Source: JAGGAG01 sp964638035
GTDB lineage: Bacteria > Gemmatimonadota > Gemmatimonadetes > Gemmatimonadales > GWC2-71-9
Length of the DNA: 64,000 nt
NCBI GenBank assembly: GCA_964638035.1
Contig: CAZWXD010000008.1
Location: forward strand, 1 to 64,000
Direction: 5' to 3'
Part shown: piece after piece, positions 34,654-43,336 of the stretch
How the letters are laid out: the number at the start of each line of letters is the position of its first letter
How positions within the stretch are numbered: position 1 is the first letter of the stretch
Made by a program: the position numbers and the translations under genes
Notes under the pieces: model-generated
Seen by the model: the letters and a program-made list of their open reading frames with translations, nothing else
Databases searched by the model: none
Told to the model about the DNA's origin: nothing

Positions 34654-36677
34654 TGGCGCCGGCGGCCCCGTCGCCGTCCGCACGCGTCACCCAGCTCCGC
34701 CAGCAGCTGGAGCGCGCCAACCGGGCCTACTACGTCCTCGACGCGCCGGAGATCTCCGACGCCGAGTACGACCGCCTCTTTCGCGAACTGCAGGCGCTCG
34801 AAGCCGCCCACCCCGAGCTGCGCAGTGCCGACAGCCCCACGGCACGGGTGGGTGCCACCCCGGCCTCGGCCCTCGAGAAGCACACCCACGCCCGCCCCAT
34901 GCTGTCGCTGGCCAACGCCTTCACTGACGACGAGCTCGCGGCCTGGGAGGAACGAAACGCCAGGCTTGCCCCGCGGGTCCGTACCTCCGGCTATGCGCTC
35001 GAAGTGAAGATCGACGGCGCCGCGGTCAACCTGACCTATCGGGACGGACGGCTCGAGCGCGGCGCTACGCGCGGGAACGGGTTCGTGGGTGAGGACATCA
35101 CAGCCAACCTGCGGACGATCAATGACGTCCCGCTGGTCCTGAGGGCGGGGCCGCACCCCGCGCTCATGGAGGTGCGGGGAGAGGTGTACCTCCCCTTCCG
35201 CAATTTCGAGCACGTAAACCGGGAGCGGGAGCAGGAGGGTGAGCCGCCATTCGCCAACCCGCGAAACGCGGCGGCGGGAGGGCTTCGCACCCTCGACCCG
35301 GCAGTGACGCGCAAGCGCCGCCTCCGGTTCTTTGCGTTCTCGGCCGAGCCCCTCGAGGGGGAGCTGGGCGTGGAGACGCAGTCCGCCTTGCTGGAACGGC
35401 TCGAGGCCTGGGGCTTCCCGGTTGAGCCGCACCATGCCCGGGCCGCTTCGCTGGCTGCCGTGGCCGGTACGGTGCAGGCGCTCGAGGCCGGCCTCGACTC
35501 GCTGCCCTTCGCCGCCGACGGCGTCGTGGTCAAGGTGGATTCGCTGGCGCTGCAGCGTGAGCTCGGCACGATCAGCGACCGCGAGCCGCGCTGGGCCATG
35601 GCCCGCAAGTTCGCCCCCGAGGTTGCCGTGACCCGCCTCCGGCGGATTCGCATCAACGTGGGCCGAACGGGAGCGCTCAACCCCTGGGCCGAGCTGGAGC
35701 CGGTGGAGCTGGCCGGGGTCACGGTGTCCGCCGCGACGCTGCACAACGAGGAGATCATCGCACAGAAGGACATCCGCGAGGGCGACCTGGTCGAGGTGGT
35801 GCGCGCGGGCGAGGTCATCCCGCAGGTGCTGGGTCCACTGCGTGACCGGCGCGACGGGAGCGAGCGGCCCTTTGTCATGCCCGACGCCTGTCCTGCGTGC
35901 GGCACCGCCGTGGAGCGGCCTGCCGACGAGGTGATGCGATACTGCCCGAATGCCGCGTGTCCCGGCCGCGTGTTCGAGGGCATCGTGCACTTCGCCAGTC
36001 GCGGGGCGATGGACATCCGGGGACTCGGAGCGGAGCGGGTGCGGCAGCTCCTGGATGCGGGGCTGGTGCGCGATGTCAGCGACCTGTATCGCCTCACGGC
36101 AGGGCAACTGGTGGCGCTCGACCGGTTCGCCGAGCAGTCAGCGCAGCAACTGGTGCAGGCCATCGCCACCTCCCGGCGGCAGCCACTGTCACTGGTGCTC
36201 TTCGGCCTGGGCATCCGTCATGTGGGCCAGCAGGTGGCCCAGCTCCTCGCGCGCCGCTTTGGCACCCTCGAGGCCCTCATGGCCGCCGACCGAGCCACCA
36301 TCGATGAGGTGCCAGGCATCGGCACAGCAGTCGCGGACGCGGTCGCCGGCTTCTTCGAGGAGCCGCGGAACCGGCAGCTCATCGAGCGGCTCCGTGCCGC
36401 CGGGGTGAACTTCAGTGAGCCCGAGAGCAGCCATGGCACCGGACCCCTGGCCGGCATGGCCGTGGTACTCACCGGGACGCTGCCAACGCTGAGCCGGAGC
36501 CAGGCGACCGCGCTGGTGGAGCGTGCCGGTGGTCACGTGAGCGGAAGCGTCAGCAGGAGGACCGCCGTGGTCGTGGCAGGCGACGACGCCGGCAGCAAGC
36601 TCGACAAGGCGCGGCAGCTGGGCGTGGAAGTGATTGACGAGGCAGAACTCTTGCGCCGCGTCGGGCGCATCCCCTAG
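34653..36677 (+). CDS. ligA: NAD-dependent DNA ligase LigA
   Basis: 674 residues, full length, starting at ATG 34653 within the GAF stop. Domain Ia YYVLDAPEISDAEYDRLFRE; adenylation motif LEVKIDG with the active Lys at residue 119; GATRGNGFVGEDITANLRTI; EVRGEVYLPF; the zinc finger CPACGTAVERPADEVMRYC then CPGR; helix-hairpin-helix repeats (FGLGIRHVGQQVAQLLARRF, EVPGIGTAVADAV); and a C-terminal BRCT domain (LAGMAVVLTGTLPTLSRSQA). It seals nicks after replication and repair using NAD+. Confidence 0.98.
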   Translation: MAPAAPSPSARVTQLRQQLERANRAYYVLDAPEISDAEYDRLFRELQALEAAHPELRSADSPTARVGATPASALEKHTHARPMLSLANAFTDDELAAWEERNARLAPRVRTSGYALEVKIDGAAVNLTYRDGRLERGATRGNGFVGEDITANLRTINDVPLVLRAGPHPALMEVRGEVYLPFRNFEHVNREREQEGEPPFANPRNAAAGGLRTLDPAVTRKRRLRFFAFSAEPLEGELGVETQSALLERLEAWGFPVEPHHARAASLAAVAGTVQALEAGLDSLPFAADGVVVKVDSLALQRELGTISDREPRWAMARKFAPEVAVTRLRRIRINVGRTGALNPWAELEPVELAGVTVSAATLHNEEIIAQKDIREGDLVEVVRAGEVIPQVLGPLRDRRDGSERPFVMPDACPACGTAVERPADEVMRYCPNAACPGRVFEGIVHFASRGAMDIRGLGAERVRQLLDAGLVRDVSDLYRLTAGQLVALDRFAEQSAQQLVQAIATSRRQPLSLVLFGLGIRHVGQQVAQLLARRFGTLEALMAADRATIDEVPGIGTAVADAVAGFFEEPRNRQLIERLRAAGVNFSEPESSHGTGPLAGMAVVLTGTLPTLSRSQATALVERAGGHVSGSVSRRTAVVVAGDDAGSKLDKARQLGVEVIDEAELLRRVGRIP

Positions 36678-36694
36678 ACTCACCCGGAACCCAC

Positions 36695-37252
36695 ATGAAC
36701 CCGACCACCCTTCCCCGGAACCACTGCGTCGGCATCGGTCGCCGCGTCTTCCAGCAGCTCCGCGCCAGCCTCGAGCGCGAGGCTGGGCTGCAGACCGCCC
36801 AGTACCTCCAGGAAGCCGGGTTCGCCGGGGGCGGCGAACTCTATTCGGCGTTTGCCGCGTGGCTGGAGGACAGCTATGGCCTCAAGGATCCCGGCGACCT
36901 GGACCAGGAGTTCCTGAACGAGGTGCTGACACGCTTCTTCACCGAAATGGGCTGGGGCCCGCTCACGGCCAAGCCGCTGGGTGATGCGGTCCTGGCACTC
37001 GATGCCATCGAGTGGGCCGAGGCGGGCGAGCCGGGTTCCAGCGAGTATCCCTCCTGCCACGTGAGCTGCGGGATGCTGGCGGAGTTCTTCGGCCGGCTCT
37101 CGGGGCAGGTGACGGCCGTCATGCAGGTGGAGTGTCCCAGCCGCGGGGATCCCCGCGCGCGCTTCATCGCCGGTGCCCCCGAGACCCTGGGGGTCGTGTA
37201 CGATCGCATGGCCCAGGGCATGACGTACGGCGAGGCGCTGGGGCTTGCGTAG
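36695..37252 (+). CDS. V4R-like ligand-binding protein
   Basis: 185 residues. After a helical N-terminus (VFQQLRASLEREAGLQTAQY), the second half has the V4R pattern: YPSCHVSCGMLAEFFGRLSG, VTAVMQVECPSRGDPRARF and TLGVVYDRMAQGMTYGEAL. V4R domains bind small hydrophobic or metal/heme ligands. The conserved CHxxC pair and the later EC are candidate ligands here. No DNA-binding or catalytic part is attached. It may work with a separate regulator. The 3' end overlaps the start of the amidohydrolase gene by 8 bases. Confidence 0.65.
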   Translation: MNPTTLPRNHCVGIGRRVFQQLRASLEREAGLQTAQYLQEAGFAGGGELYSAFAAWLEDSYGLKDPGDLDQEFLNEVLTRFFTEMGWGPLTAKPLGDAVLALDAIEWAEAGEPGSSEYPSCHVSCGMLAEFFGRLSGQVTAVMQVECPSRGDPRARFIAGAPETLGVVYDRMAQGMTYGEALGLA

Positions 37253-38927
37253 GAAGTGCGGCAGAGGACAGGCGGCCGCTGTTCTCCTTGCCGCCCTGCC
37301 CTTCGCGCCCACCCTCCAGGCCCAGTCCCTCCTCCTCACCAACGCACGGATCTACACCGCCGACGCCGCGAAGCCGCGCGCCGAGGCGCTGGTCGTGCGC
37401 GACGGCCGCATCGTGTTCGTCGGGTCGGCGCTCGAGGCCATGGCGCTCCGCACGCCGGCCATGGAGGTCATCGACGCCGGCGGCAGGCCGGTGCTGCCCG
37501 GACTGATCGACGCACACGCCCACCTGCTCAACCTCGGGATCCTGCTCGCCACGGTGGACCTCCGCGGTGTGCCGACGCTCGATTCCCTCATAGGCGTGGT
37601 GGCGCGCGCGGCACGTGCCACGCCCGGTGGCACGTGGCTTCGTGGGCGCGGCTGGGACCAGAACCTGTGGGGTGACGGCACCTTCCCCACCAACGAGTCG
37701 CTGAGCCGGGCCACGCCCGATCATCCCGTCTACCTCCGCCGGGTCGACGGCCACGCCATCTTCGTCAACCGGCTGGGCCTGGAGCGCGCCGGCATCACGC
37801 GCGCCACGAAGGACCCGCCCGGCGGGCGCATCATTCGCGACGCGCAGGGCAACCCGACCGGCGTCCTGGTGGACCGGGCCATGACCCTGGTGGAGTCACG
37901 GATGCCTGCCGACTCGCCGGATGACATCCGCCGCATGGCGATCGCCGCGATGCGGGAGGCCAACCGGTGGGGGCTCACTGGTATCCACGATGCGGGGGTG
38001 CGAGGGCCGGAGCTGTCGGTCTACGAGGCCATGGCGCAGGAGGGGCAGTTCACGCTGCGGAGCTATGCCATGGTGCGCGCCCTCGGTGAGGGAGACAGCC
38101 TCCTCGCGCGCACGCTGGCGACCGGACCGCGCAACGCCATGGGGAACGGGCACCTCTGGGTCCGTGCCATCAAGCTGGCCGTCGATGGCGCCCTTGGCAG
38201 CCGGGGTGCCGCCCTCATCGACCCCTACAGCGACGAGCCCGGCAATCGCGGCATCATCCAGGTGCCCGGCGACGAGGTGGAACGCATCACCGTCCGCGCC
38301 CTGCGAAGCGGCTTCCAGGTGAACGTGCATGCGATCGGCGACCATGCCAACCGCTTCACCCTCGATGCCTTCGAGGCGGCCCTTCGCGAGGCCCCGGTGG
38401 CGGACCATCGCCTCCGCGTTGAGCACGCCCAGATCCTCGCCCCGCAGGACCTGGGGCGCTTCGCCCGGCTCGGCGTCATTCCGTCCATGCAGGGGAGCCA
38501 CCAGACCAGTGACATGTACTGGGCGGCCAACCGGCTCGGCCCGGCGCGGCTCCTCGGCGCCTATGCCTGGCGCTCGCTCCGGGAAACCGGCGTCATCATC
38601 CCCAACGGGTCCGACTTCCCGGTCGAGCAGGTGAACCCGCTCATTTCCTTCCACAGCTTCGTCACCCGGCAGGATGCGGCGGGATTCCCGGCAGGCGGCT
38701 GGTTCCCCGACCAGCGGCTCACGCGCGAAGAGGCGCTCCTCAGCATGACACTCTGGCCGGCGCAGGCGTCGTTCATGGAGGAGGATGTGGGGAGCCTGTC
38801 ACCGGGGAAGTATGCCGACTTCGTGGTGCTCGACCGCGACATCATGACCACGCCGGCCGCCGAGATCCTCGACGCCCGCGTGGTGCGCACCGTGCTGGGC
38901 GGTGTCACGGTGTGGGGTGGCAACTAG
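37245..38927 (+). CDS. Exported amidohydrolase (YtcJ-type)
   Basis: About 560 residues. The likely start is TTG 37245 inside the end of the upstream gene, since it gives a fitting signal peptide (GQAAAVLLAALPFAPTLQAQ); no ATG or GTG does so. Metal-dependent hydrolase marks: GLIDAHAHLLNLG (HxH), KLAVDGALGSRGA, FQVNVHAIGDHANRFTLDAF, LRVEHAQILAPQDL and NGSDFPVEQVNPL. This is the amidohydrolase family 3 (YtcJ/NfdA-like) set of ligands. The substrate is unknown. Being exported is compatible with scavenging outside the cytoplasm. Confidence 0.85.
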   Translation: MRRKCGRGQAAAVLLAALPFAPTLQAQSLLLTNARIYTADAAKPRAEALVVRDGRIVFVGSALEAMALRTPAMEVIDAGGRPVLPGLIDAHAHLLNLGILLATVDLRGVPTLDSLIGVVARAARATPGGTWLRGRGWDQNLWGDGTFPTNESLSRATPDHPVYLRRVDGHAIFVNRLGLERAGITRATKDPPGGRIIRDAQGNPTGVLVDRAMTLVESRMPADSPDDIRRMAIAAMREANRWGLTGIHDAGVRGPELSVYEAMAQEGQFTLRSYAMVRALGEGDSLLARTLATGPRNAMGNGHLWVRAIKLAVDGALGSRGAALIDPYSDEPGNRGIIQVPGDEVERITVRALRSGFQVNVHAIGDHANRFTLDAFEAALREAPVADHRLRVEHAQILAPQDLGRFARLGVIPSMQGSHQTSDMYWAANRLGPARLLGAYAWRSLRETGVIIPNGSDFPVEQVNPLISFHSFVTRQDAAGFPAGGWFPDQRLTREEALLSMTLWPAQASFMEEDVGSLSPGKYADFVVLDRDIMTTPAAEILDARVVRTVLGGVTVWGGN

Positions 38928-41383
38928 CCCGCGGGCGTGATCCGGGCCTGCCAGGGTGCTGCGTCCTCCGGACGCCCCCACCGGGTGTACAACTCGACAA
39001 TGCGCGCCCGGGCATCCTTCACCACCGATGCGCCCTCACCCCGCAACCTCACCAGTTCCTGCTCTGCACGCAGCAACATCGCCTCGGCCTCGCGGTACCT
39101 CCCGGCCAGCGCCAGGTGCTCACCCAGGATGCTCTCGCTCGAGACGATGAGCCAGTGCCCCGGCGGCAACGTTGCGCGCCGGAGCTGGAGGCTCTCGCGC
39201 AGGTACCGGCCCCCGGCCTCGAGTGAATCCATCCGGTCCAGCGATCGCCCGAGCACGCCCAGCGCCGTGGAAATGGCCATGTGGGTCTCGGGGAGCGACT
39301 TGCCGCGCAACTCCAGCACCTTGCGCGCCCAGGTTGCCGACTCGGCGTACCGCCCGCGAAGCCGAAGGTTGTCCGCATAGTTGAACATCGTCCAGGCGTA
39401 CTCGGGGTGCTCCGGCCCGAGGAGGGCGCGCCGCATGGCCAGCACTTCCCGGTATACCGAGTCGGCCGCTTCCGGCTTGCCGGCCGCCTCGAGCACGACA
39501 GCATACGGTGACAGGATGGCCGCAAGATCCGGGTGCTCGTTGCCAAACGCCCGCCGGGCCGACGCCACCGCCATGGCGTAGATCGACTCCGCCGCGGCGG
39601 CCTCGCCCAGTTCGGACCTGACGAAGCCGAGGTTTGCGTACGAACTGGAGAGTGCGGAGTCATTGCCCGGCGCGTGGCGGAGGGTGATGGCGAGGGCCTC
39701 CTGCAGGAGTGGCAGCGCGCCCCGGACGTCGCCCAGTCGCACCAGGATGCGGGCCCGCTGGTCGAGGAAGACGGCACGTCCCATCGGATCGCGCTCGGGG
39801 AATCGCCGGAACAGCTCGCCTGCCGCCTGCACCAACGTGTCCGCCTCGGCAAAGCGGCCAAGGTACTCCAGGGCATAGGCCTCGCGTGCCAGTGCCAGTC
39901 CCTCGGCGTGGCTCCCCCCGGGGCTCTCGCGCCTGCGCGCCGCCACGGCGCGCGCGAACTGCGCCTCGCCCGCCTCGAACTCGCCCAGCGCCATGTACGT
40001 GTTGCCGACAACGAGCCGGACCTCGGCGTCGAGGTCCGGGGAGCCTGCCAGCGAGTCGGCGCGCACCGCTGCCGAATCGAGCACCTCCCGCACGGTCACG
40101 TCCTTGCCGAGCGAGGCCGGGTCGGCGGCACCGAGCATGGTGGTGAGGAAGGCGGTCACCTGCTCGGCGCGACGTCCCTGCGCCTCCGCCCGACGGGCCT
40201 GCCGGGTCGTCGCCACCAGTCCGGCGACGATCGAGGCGAGGGCCAGGGCAATAGCCGCCGTCTCGAGCTTCCGGCGCCGCACGAGCTTGCCGAGCCGGTA
40301 GGCTGCGCTGTCCGGCCGGGCCGTGACCGGGCGGCCGTCGAGGTAGTGCTGCAGGTCGCGCGCGAGGAGGTCGGCCGAGCCGTAGCGGCGACCGGGTTCC
40401 TTCCGCAGCGCCACCTGCAGGATCGCATCGAGGTCGGGATCCACGGGAGCGTGAGGTGGTGGTTCCTCGCAAATGATGCGCTCGATCCCGGCCAGGGTCT
40501 TCCCGGCGAAGTCGAAGGCACGCCGTCCAGCCACGAGTTCGTAGAGCACCAGGCCCAGGGCATACACGTCGGCGGCCGTGCTTGCGGGCAATCCGCGCAC
40601 CTGCTCCGGCGCGGCGTACTCGGGGGTGAAGGATCGCTGTCCCACCTGCGTCACCGGCTCGGCGTCGGGGTCATGGGCCAGCAAGCGGGCGATCCCGAAG
40701 TCGAGGAGCTTGACCTGGCCGGCCTGCGTCACCAGGATGTTCCCGGGCTTGAGGTCGCGGTGCACGATGAGCTGCTGGTGGGCCCCCTGCACTGCCGCGC
40801 ACACCTGCAGCATGAGCGTCACGCGCTCCCGCACGGTGAGCTGGCGTGCACCGGCCCAGGCCGTGATGGGCTGGCCGTCCACGTACTCCATGGCCAGCCA
40901 CGGCTGGCCGTCGTCGCTGACCCCGCCGTCGAGCAACCGCGCCACGTTGGGGTGGTCCAGCGACGCCAGGATCTGCCGCTCGGAGCGGAAGCGGCGCCGG
41001 CCCTGCTCATCGGCCGCGAAGCGGTGGATGAACTTGACGGCGGCACGCTGCTGGTACTGGCCATCCGCACGAGTGGCCTCATACACGGCACCCATGCCAC
41101 CAGTTCCCACGAGCCGCACCACTTCCCAGGCGCCCAGGCGACGACCCAGCCAGCGGTCCTCCGCCGTGACGTCTGCCAGGGCGCCCGGGGTCACCGGGCT
41201 CCGCAGCGGGTCGTCCCGTTCGTGCGCGCGCAGCAGCGCCAGCAACTCCTGGCGCAGCCCGGCATCGTCGGTGGACCGGGCCGCCCAGGCGGCTCGCGCC
41301 TCCTCCGGCTGCTCGAGCGCCTCCAGGAACAACCGCTGCAGTGTCTCGAACCGGGTCGGCGTGATGGGCGCGCCGGGACTCAT
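38924..41383 (-). CDS. Membrane Ser/Thr protein kinase with TPR sensor domain
   Basis: 819 residues. An N-terminal 70-residue helical part (LQRLFLEALEQPEEARAAW) typical of sigma-factor-linked kinases is followed by the kinase: LVGTGGMGAVYEA, Lys117 (AAVKFI), VHRDLKPGN (Asp200), DFG 218-220 and YAAPEQ. A membrane helix at about 353-373 (LETAAIALALASIVAGLV) separates it from external TPRs (from about 450: EFEAGEAQFARAVAARR, YRREALAMR-like repeats). Its ATG overlaps the stop of the ECF sigma gene (ATGA), implying a joint signalling unit. It converges with the amidohydrolase gene, overlapping it by 4 bases. Confidence 0.92.
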   Translation of the reverse strand: MSPGAPITPTRFETLQRLFLEALEQPEEARAAWAARSTDDAGLRQELLALLRAHERDDPLRSPVTPGALADVTAEDRWLGRRLGAWEVVRLVGTGGMGAVYEATRADGQYQQRAAVKFIHRFAADEQGRRRFRSERQILASLDHPNVARLLDGGVSDDGQPWLAMEYVDGQPITAWAGARQLTVRERVTLMLQVCAAVQGAHQQLIVHRDLKPGNILVTQAGQVKLLDFGIARLLAHDPDAEPVTQVGQRSFTPEYAAPEQVRGLPASTAADVYALGLVLYELVAGRRAFDFAGKTLAGIERIICEEPPPHAPVDPDLDAILQVALRKEPGRRYGSADLLARDLQHYLDGRPVTARPDSAAYRLGKLVRRRKLETAAIALALASIVAGLVATTRQARRAEAQGRRAEQVTAFLTTMLGAADPASLGKDVTVREVLDSAAVRADSLAGSPDLDAEVRLVVGNTYMALGEFEAGEAQFARAVAARRRESPGGSHAEGLALAREAYALEYLGRFAEADTLVQAAGELFRRFPERDPMGRAVFLDQRARILVRLGDVRGALPLLQEALAITLRHAPGNDSALSSSYANLGFVRSELGEAAAAESIYAMAVASARRAFGNEHPDLAAILSPYAVVLEAAGKPEAADSVYREVLAMRRALLGPEHPEYAWTMFNYADNLRLRGRYAESATWARKVLELRGKSLPETHMAISTALGVLGRSLDRMDSLEAGGRYLRESLQLRRATLPPGHWLIVSSESILGEHLALAGRYREAEAMLLRAEQELVRLRGEGASVVKDARARIVELYTRWGRPEDAAPWQARITPAG

Positions 41384-41970
41384 GCAGAGGCTTCGAGCGA
41401 GCGCAGCAGGAAGGCCCGGGCGAAGGTCCAGTCGCGCTTCACCGTGGCCGGCGAGATCCCGAGGGTCTCGGCCGCCTCCTCGACCTCGAGGCCGCCAAAG
41501 AAGCGGAGTTCCACCACGCGGGCCTGGCGGGGGGCCAGGGCGTCGAGCTGCTGCAAGGCGTCGTCCAGCGCGATCAGGTCCAGCGACTGGGGCGCCGCAT
41601 CGCCAATGGACTCGTCGAGCGTGACCCGCGTCCCGTGGTCCCGCTTGGCGCGACGCCGACGGCGCGCATGATCGACGAGGATCCGGCGAATGGTCTGGGC
41701 GGCCACGGCATAGAAGTGCGCCCGGTTCTGCCAGGAGGCATTGCGCTGGCCCACCAGGCGCACAAAGGCCTCATCCACCAGCTCGGTGGGCTGGAGGGTA
41801 TGCCCGTCCTGCTCGCGGCGCATGGCGCGTTCCGCGATCTGGTGCAACTCCTGGAACACGAGGCCTGCGAGGCGGTCGGCGGCACCGGGCACGCCCTGCT
41901 GGACCTCGGCAAGGACTGCCGTGATATCCAAGGGTCGATGGGGTTGGGCGTATGCGTCAGGGATACCCAT
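41380..41970 (-). CDS. ECF sigma factor paired with a Ser/Thr kinase
   Basis: 196 residues from ATG 41970. Region 2 (AADRLAGLVFQELHQIAERA, VDEAFVRLVGQRNASWQNRA then HFYAVAAQTIRRILVDHARR) and region 4 (LAPRQARVVELRFFGGLEVEEAAETLGI then SPATVKRDWTFARAFL) are complete. The basic patch RRRRRAKRDHG lies between. The sequence style is that of the ECF group common in Acidobacteriota, Planctomycetes and Gemmatimonadota, which is often linked to protein kinases instead of anti-sigma factors. It is coupled with the kinase gene downstream, so phosphorylation may control it. No anti-sigma gene is visible. Confidence 0.9.
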   Translation of the reverse strand: MGIPDAYAQPHRPLDITAVLAEVQQGVPGAADRLAGLVFQELHQIAERAMRREQDGHTLQPTELVDEAFVRLVGQRNASWQNRAHFYAVAAQTIRRILVDHARRRRRAKRDHGTRVTLDESIGDAAPQSLDLIALDDALQQLDALAPRQARVVELRFFGGLEVEEAAETLGISPATVKRDWTFARAFLLRSLEASA

Positions 41971-42040
41971 CGCAGCATACGCGAGCCCGCTCCAACGCGC
42001 AACGCAGGGAACCCGTGGCGCCGGGACCGGCGGCAGGAGC

Positions 42041-43336
42041 CTACCGCGCCCCGACGTCAATGCCCAGGGCGAGCAGTGACGGCAGGTACGCGCTGCCCAC
42101 CCACCGGCGCTCGGCCCCAACTTCCTCCACCCTCGCCAGCAGGTCGAAGGTATTCCCGGAGATTGCCACCCCTTCGACCCGGCCGGTCACCTCTCCACGC
42201 TCCACCTGGAACCCGGAGGCCACCGGGAAGCGAAAGGCGCCGCTGGCCGACACCGCACCCGCGCCACCGGCGACCTCGTCCACCAGCAGGCCGGTGCCGA
42301 CGGCTGCGAGCATCCCCGCCAGGTCACGGGTGCCTGGGTGGAGCACCAGGTTGCTGAAGCCTGGCTTCGACGGGCCGGCCATGGTTCGCCGCGCACTTCC
42401 GGTGGATGGACGCTGGAGCTGCGCGCCCGTGACCAGGTCGGTGAGGAGCCGGGCGACCACGCCATCCTCGATGAGCGCCACCGTCCTCGTGACCACCCCA
42501 TCATCATCGATCGGGCGGGAGCCAGGCCGGCCCGGCATGTGGGGCGCATCCTCCAGGTTCACCGCCGGCGCGAACCGCTGCTCGCCAAGGGCACCCGCCA
42601 GCCCATGTGCGGCGCTGGCCTCACTGCCAAGCAGCGCCCGCTCCAGGGGCCGCAACACCTGGCGGAGCGCGCGAGGCAGCAGCAACACGGCGCCTCCCCG
42701 GGGCAGGGAGGCGGGTCGCGCGCCCCAATGCAGTCGCTGTTCCACGTCGGCGGCGAGCAACTCGAGGTCGGCCTCGGTGGGCATGGCCACGCCGGAGTAC
42801 GCGGTGCGCACCGTGGCGACGCCGTCGTCGTGCGGAACCTGCATGCGCAGGGTGAGCGCAGCGAACGTGGTGTCATACTGTGCCGCTACCCCGCGCGTGT
42901 TCGCGACGGCCACCTCGCCGAGCGCCCGCTCGAGGGTCACCGTGACACGGCTGGCGCCGACCTCGAGCCGGCGCATGAGCGCAGCCACGACGCCCTGCAG
43001 GTCGGCCAGGGGCATCGTTGCCGTGTCGTCATCGGCCGTGGCCACGATGGGAAGGGGTGCGGGCAACGGCAGGAAGGCGTCCACCGGTGCGCCCAACCCC
43101 GCGGACAGGAGCGCCCCATCGAGCAGGCCATCGGCATCAGCCGCATCATCAGTCGTCCCGGCCCAACCCCAGGTCCCCGCGGCCAGGACACGCAGCGAGG
43201 TGCCGGACGTCGTGCGCTGCGTCGCCTCCACCAGGGCTCCATCCTCGAAGGTGAGGAAGGTCGCCTCATCGTGGACAGTCATGACATCACCGGCAACCCC
43301 ACGGCGCGCGCAGGCTCCCATGAAGGGCGAGGTCAC
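42041..43336 (-). CDS. pmbA: PmbA/TldE-like protein
   Basis: 431 residues from GTG 43336, overlapping the tldD-like stop (GTGA). The fold markers are seen in TRGVAAQYDTTFAALTLRMQ, the C-terminal MAGPSKPGFSNLVLHPGTRD and FRFPVASGFQVERGEVTGRV then EGVAISGNT. As usual for the TldE subunit, there is no HExxxH. In other bacteria TldD/TldE degrade unfolded peptides or trim leader peptides. Since the partner here also lacks the catalytic Glu, this pair may not be a protease. Confidence 0.9.
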   Translation of the reverse strand: MTSPFMGACARRGVAGDVMTVHDEATFLTFEDGALVEATQRTTSGTSLRVLAAGTWGWAGTTDDAADADGLLDGALLSAGLGAPVDAFLPLPAPLPIVATADDDTATMPLADLQGVVAALMRRLEVGASRVTVTLERALGEVAVANTRGVAAQYDTTFAALTLRMQVPHDDGVATVRTAYSGVAMPTEADLELLAADVEQRLHWGARPASLPRGGAVLLLPRALRQVLRPLERALLGSEASAAHGLAGALGEQRFAPAVNLEDAPHMPGRPGSRPIDDDGVVTRTVALIEDGVVARLLTDLVTGAQLQRPSTGSARRTMAGPSKPGFSNLVLHPGTRDLAGMLAAVGTGLLVDEVAGGAGAVSASGAFRFPVASGFQVERGEVTGRVEGVAISGNTFDLLARVEEVGAERRWVGSAYLPSLLALGIDVGAR

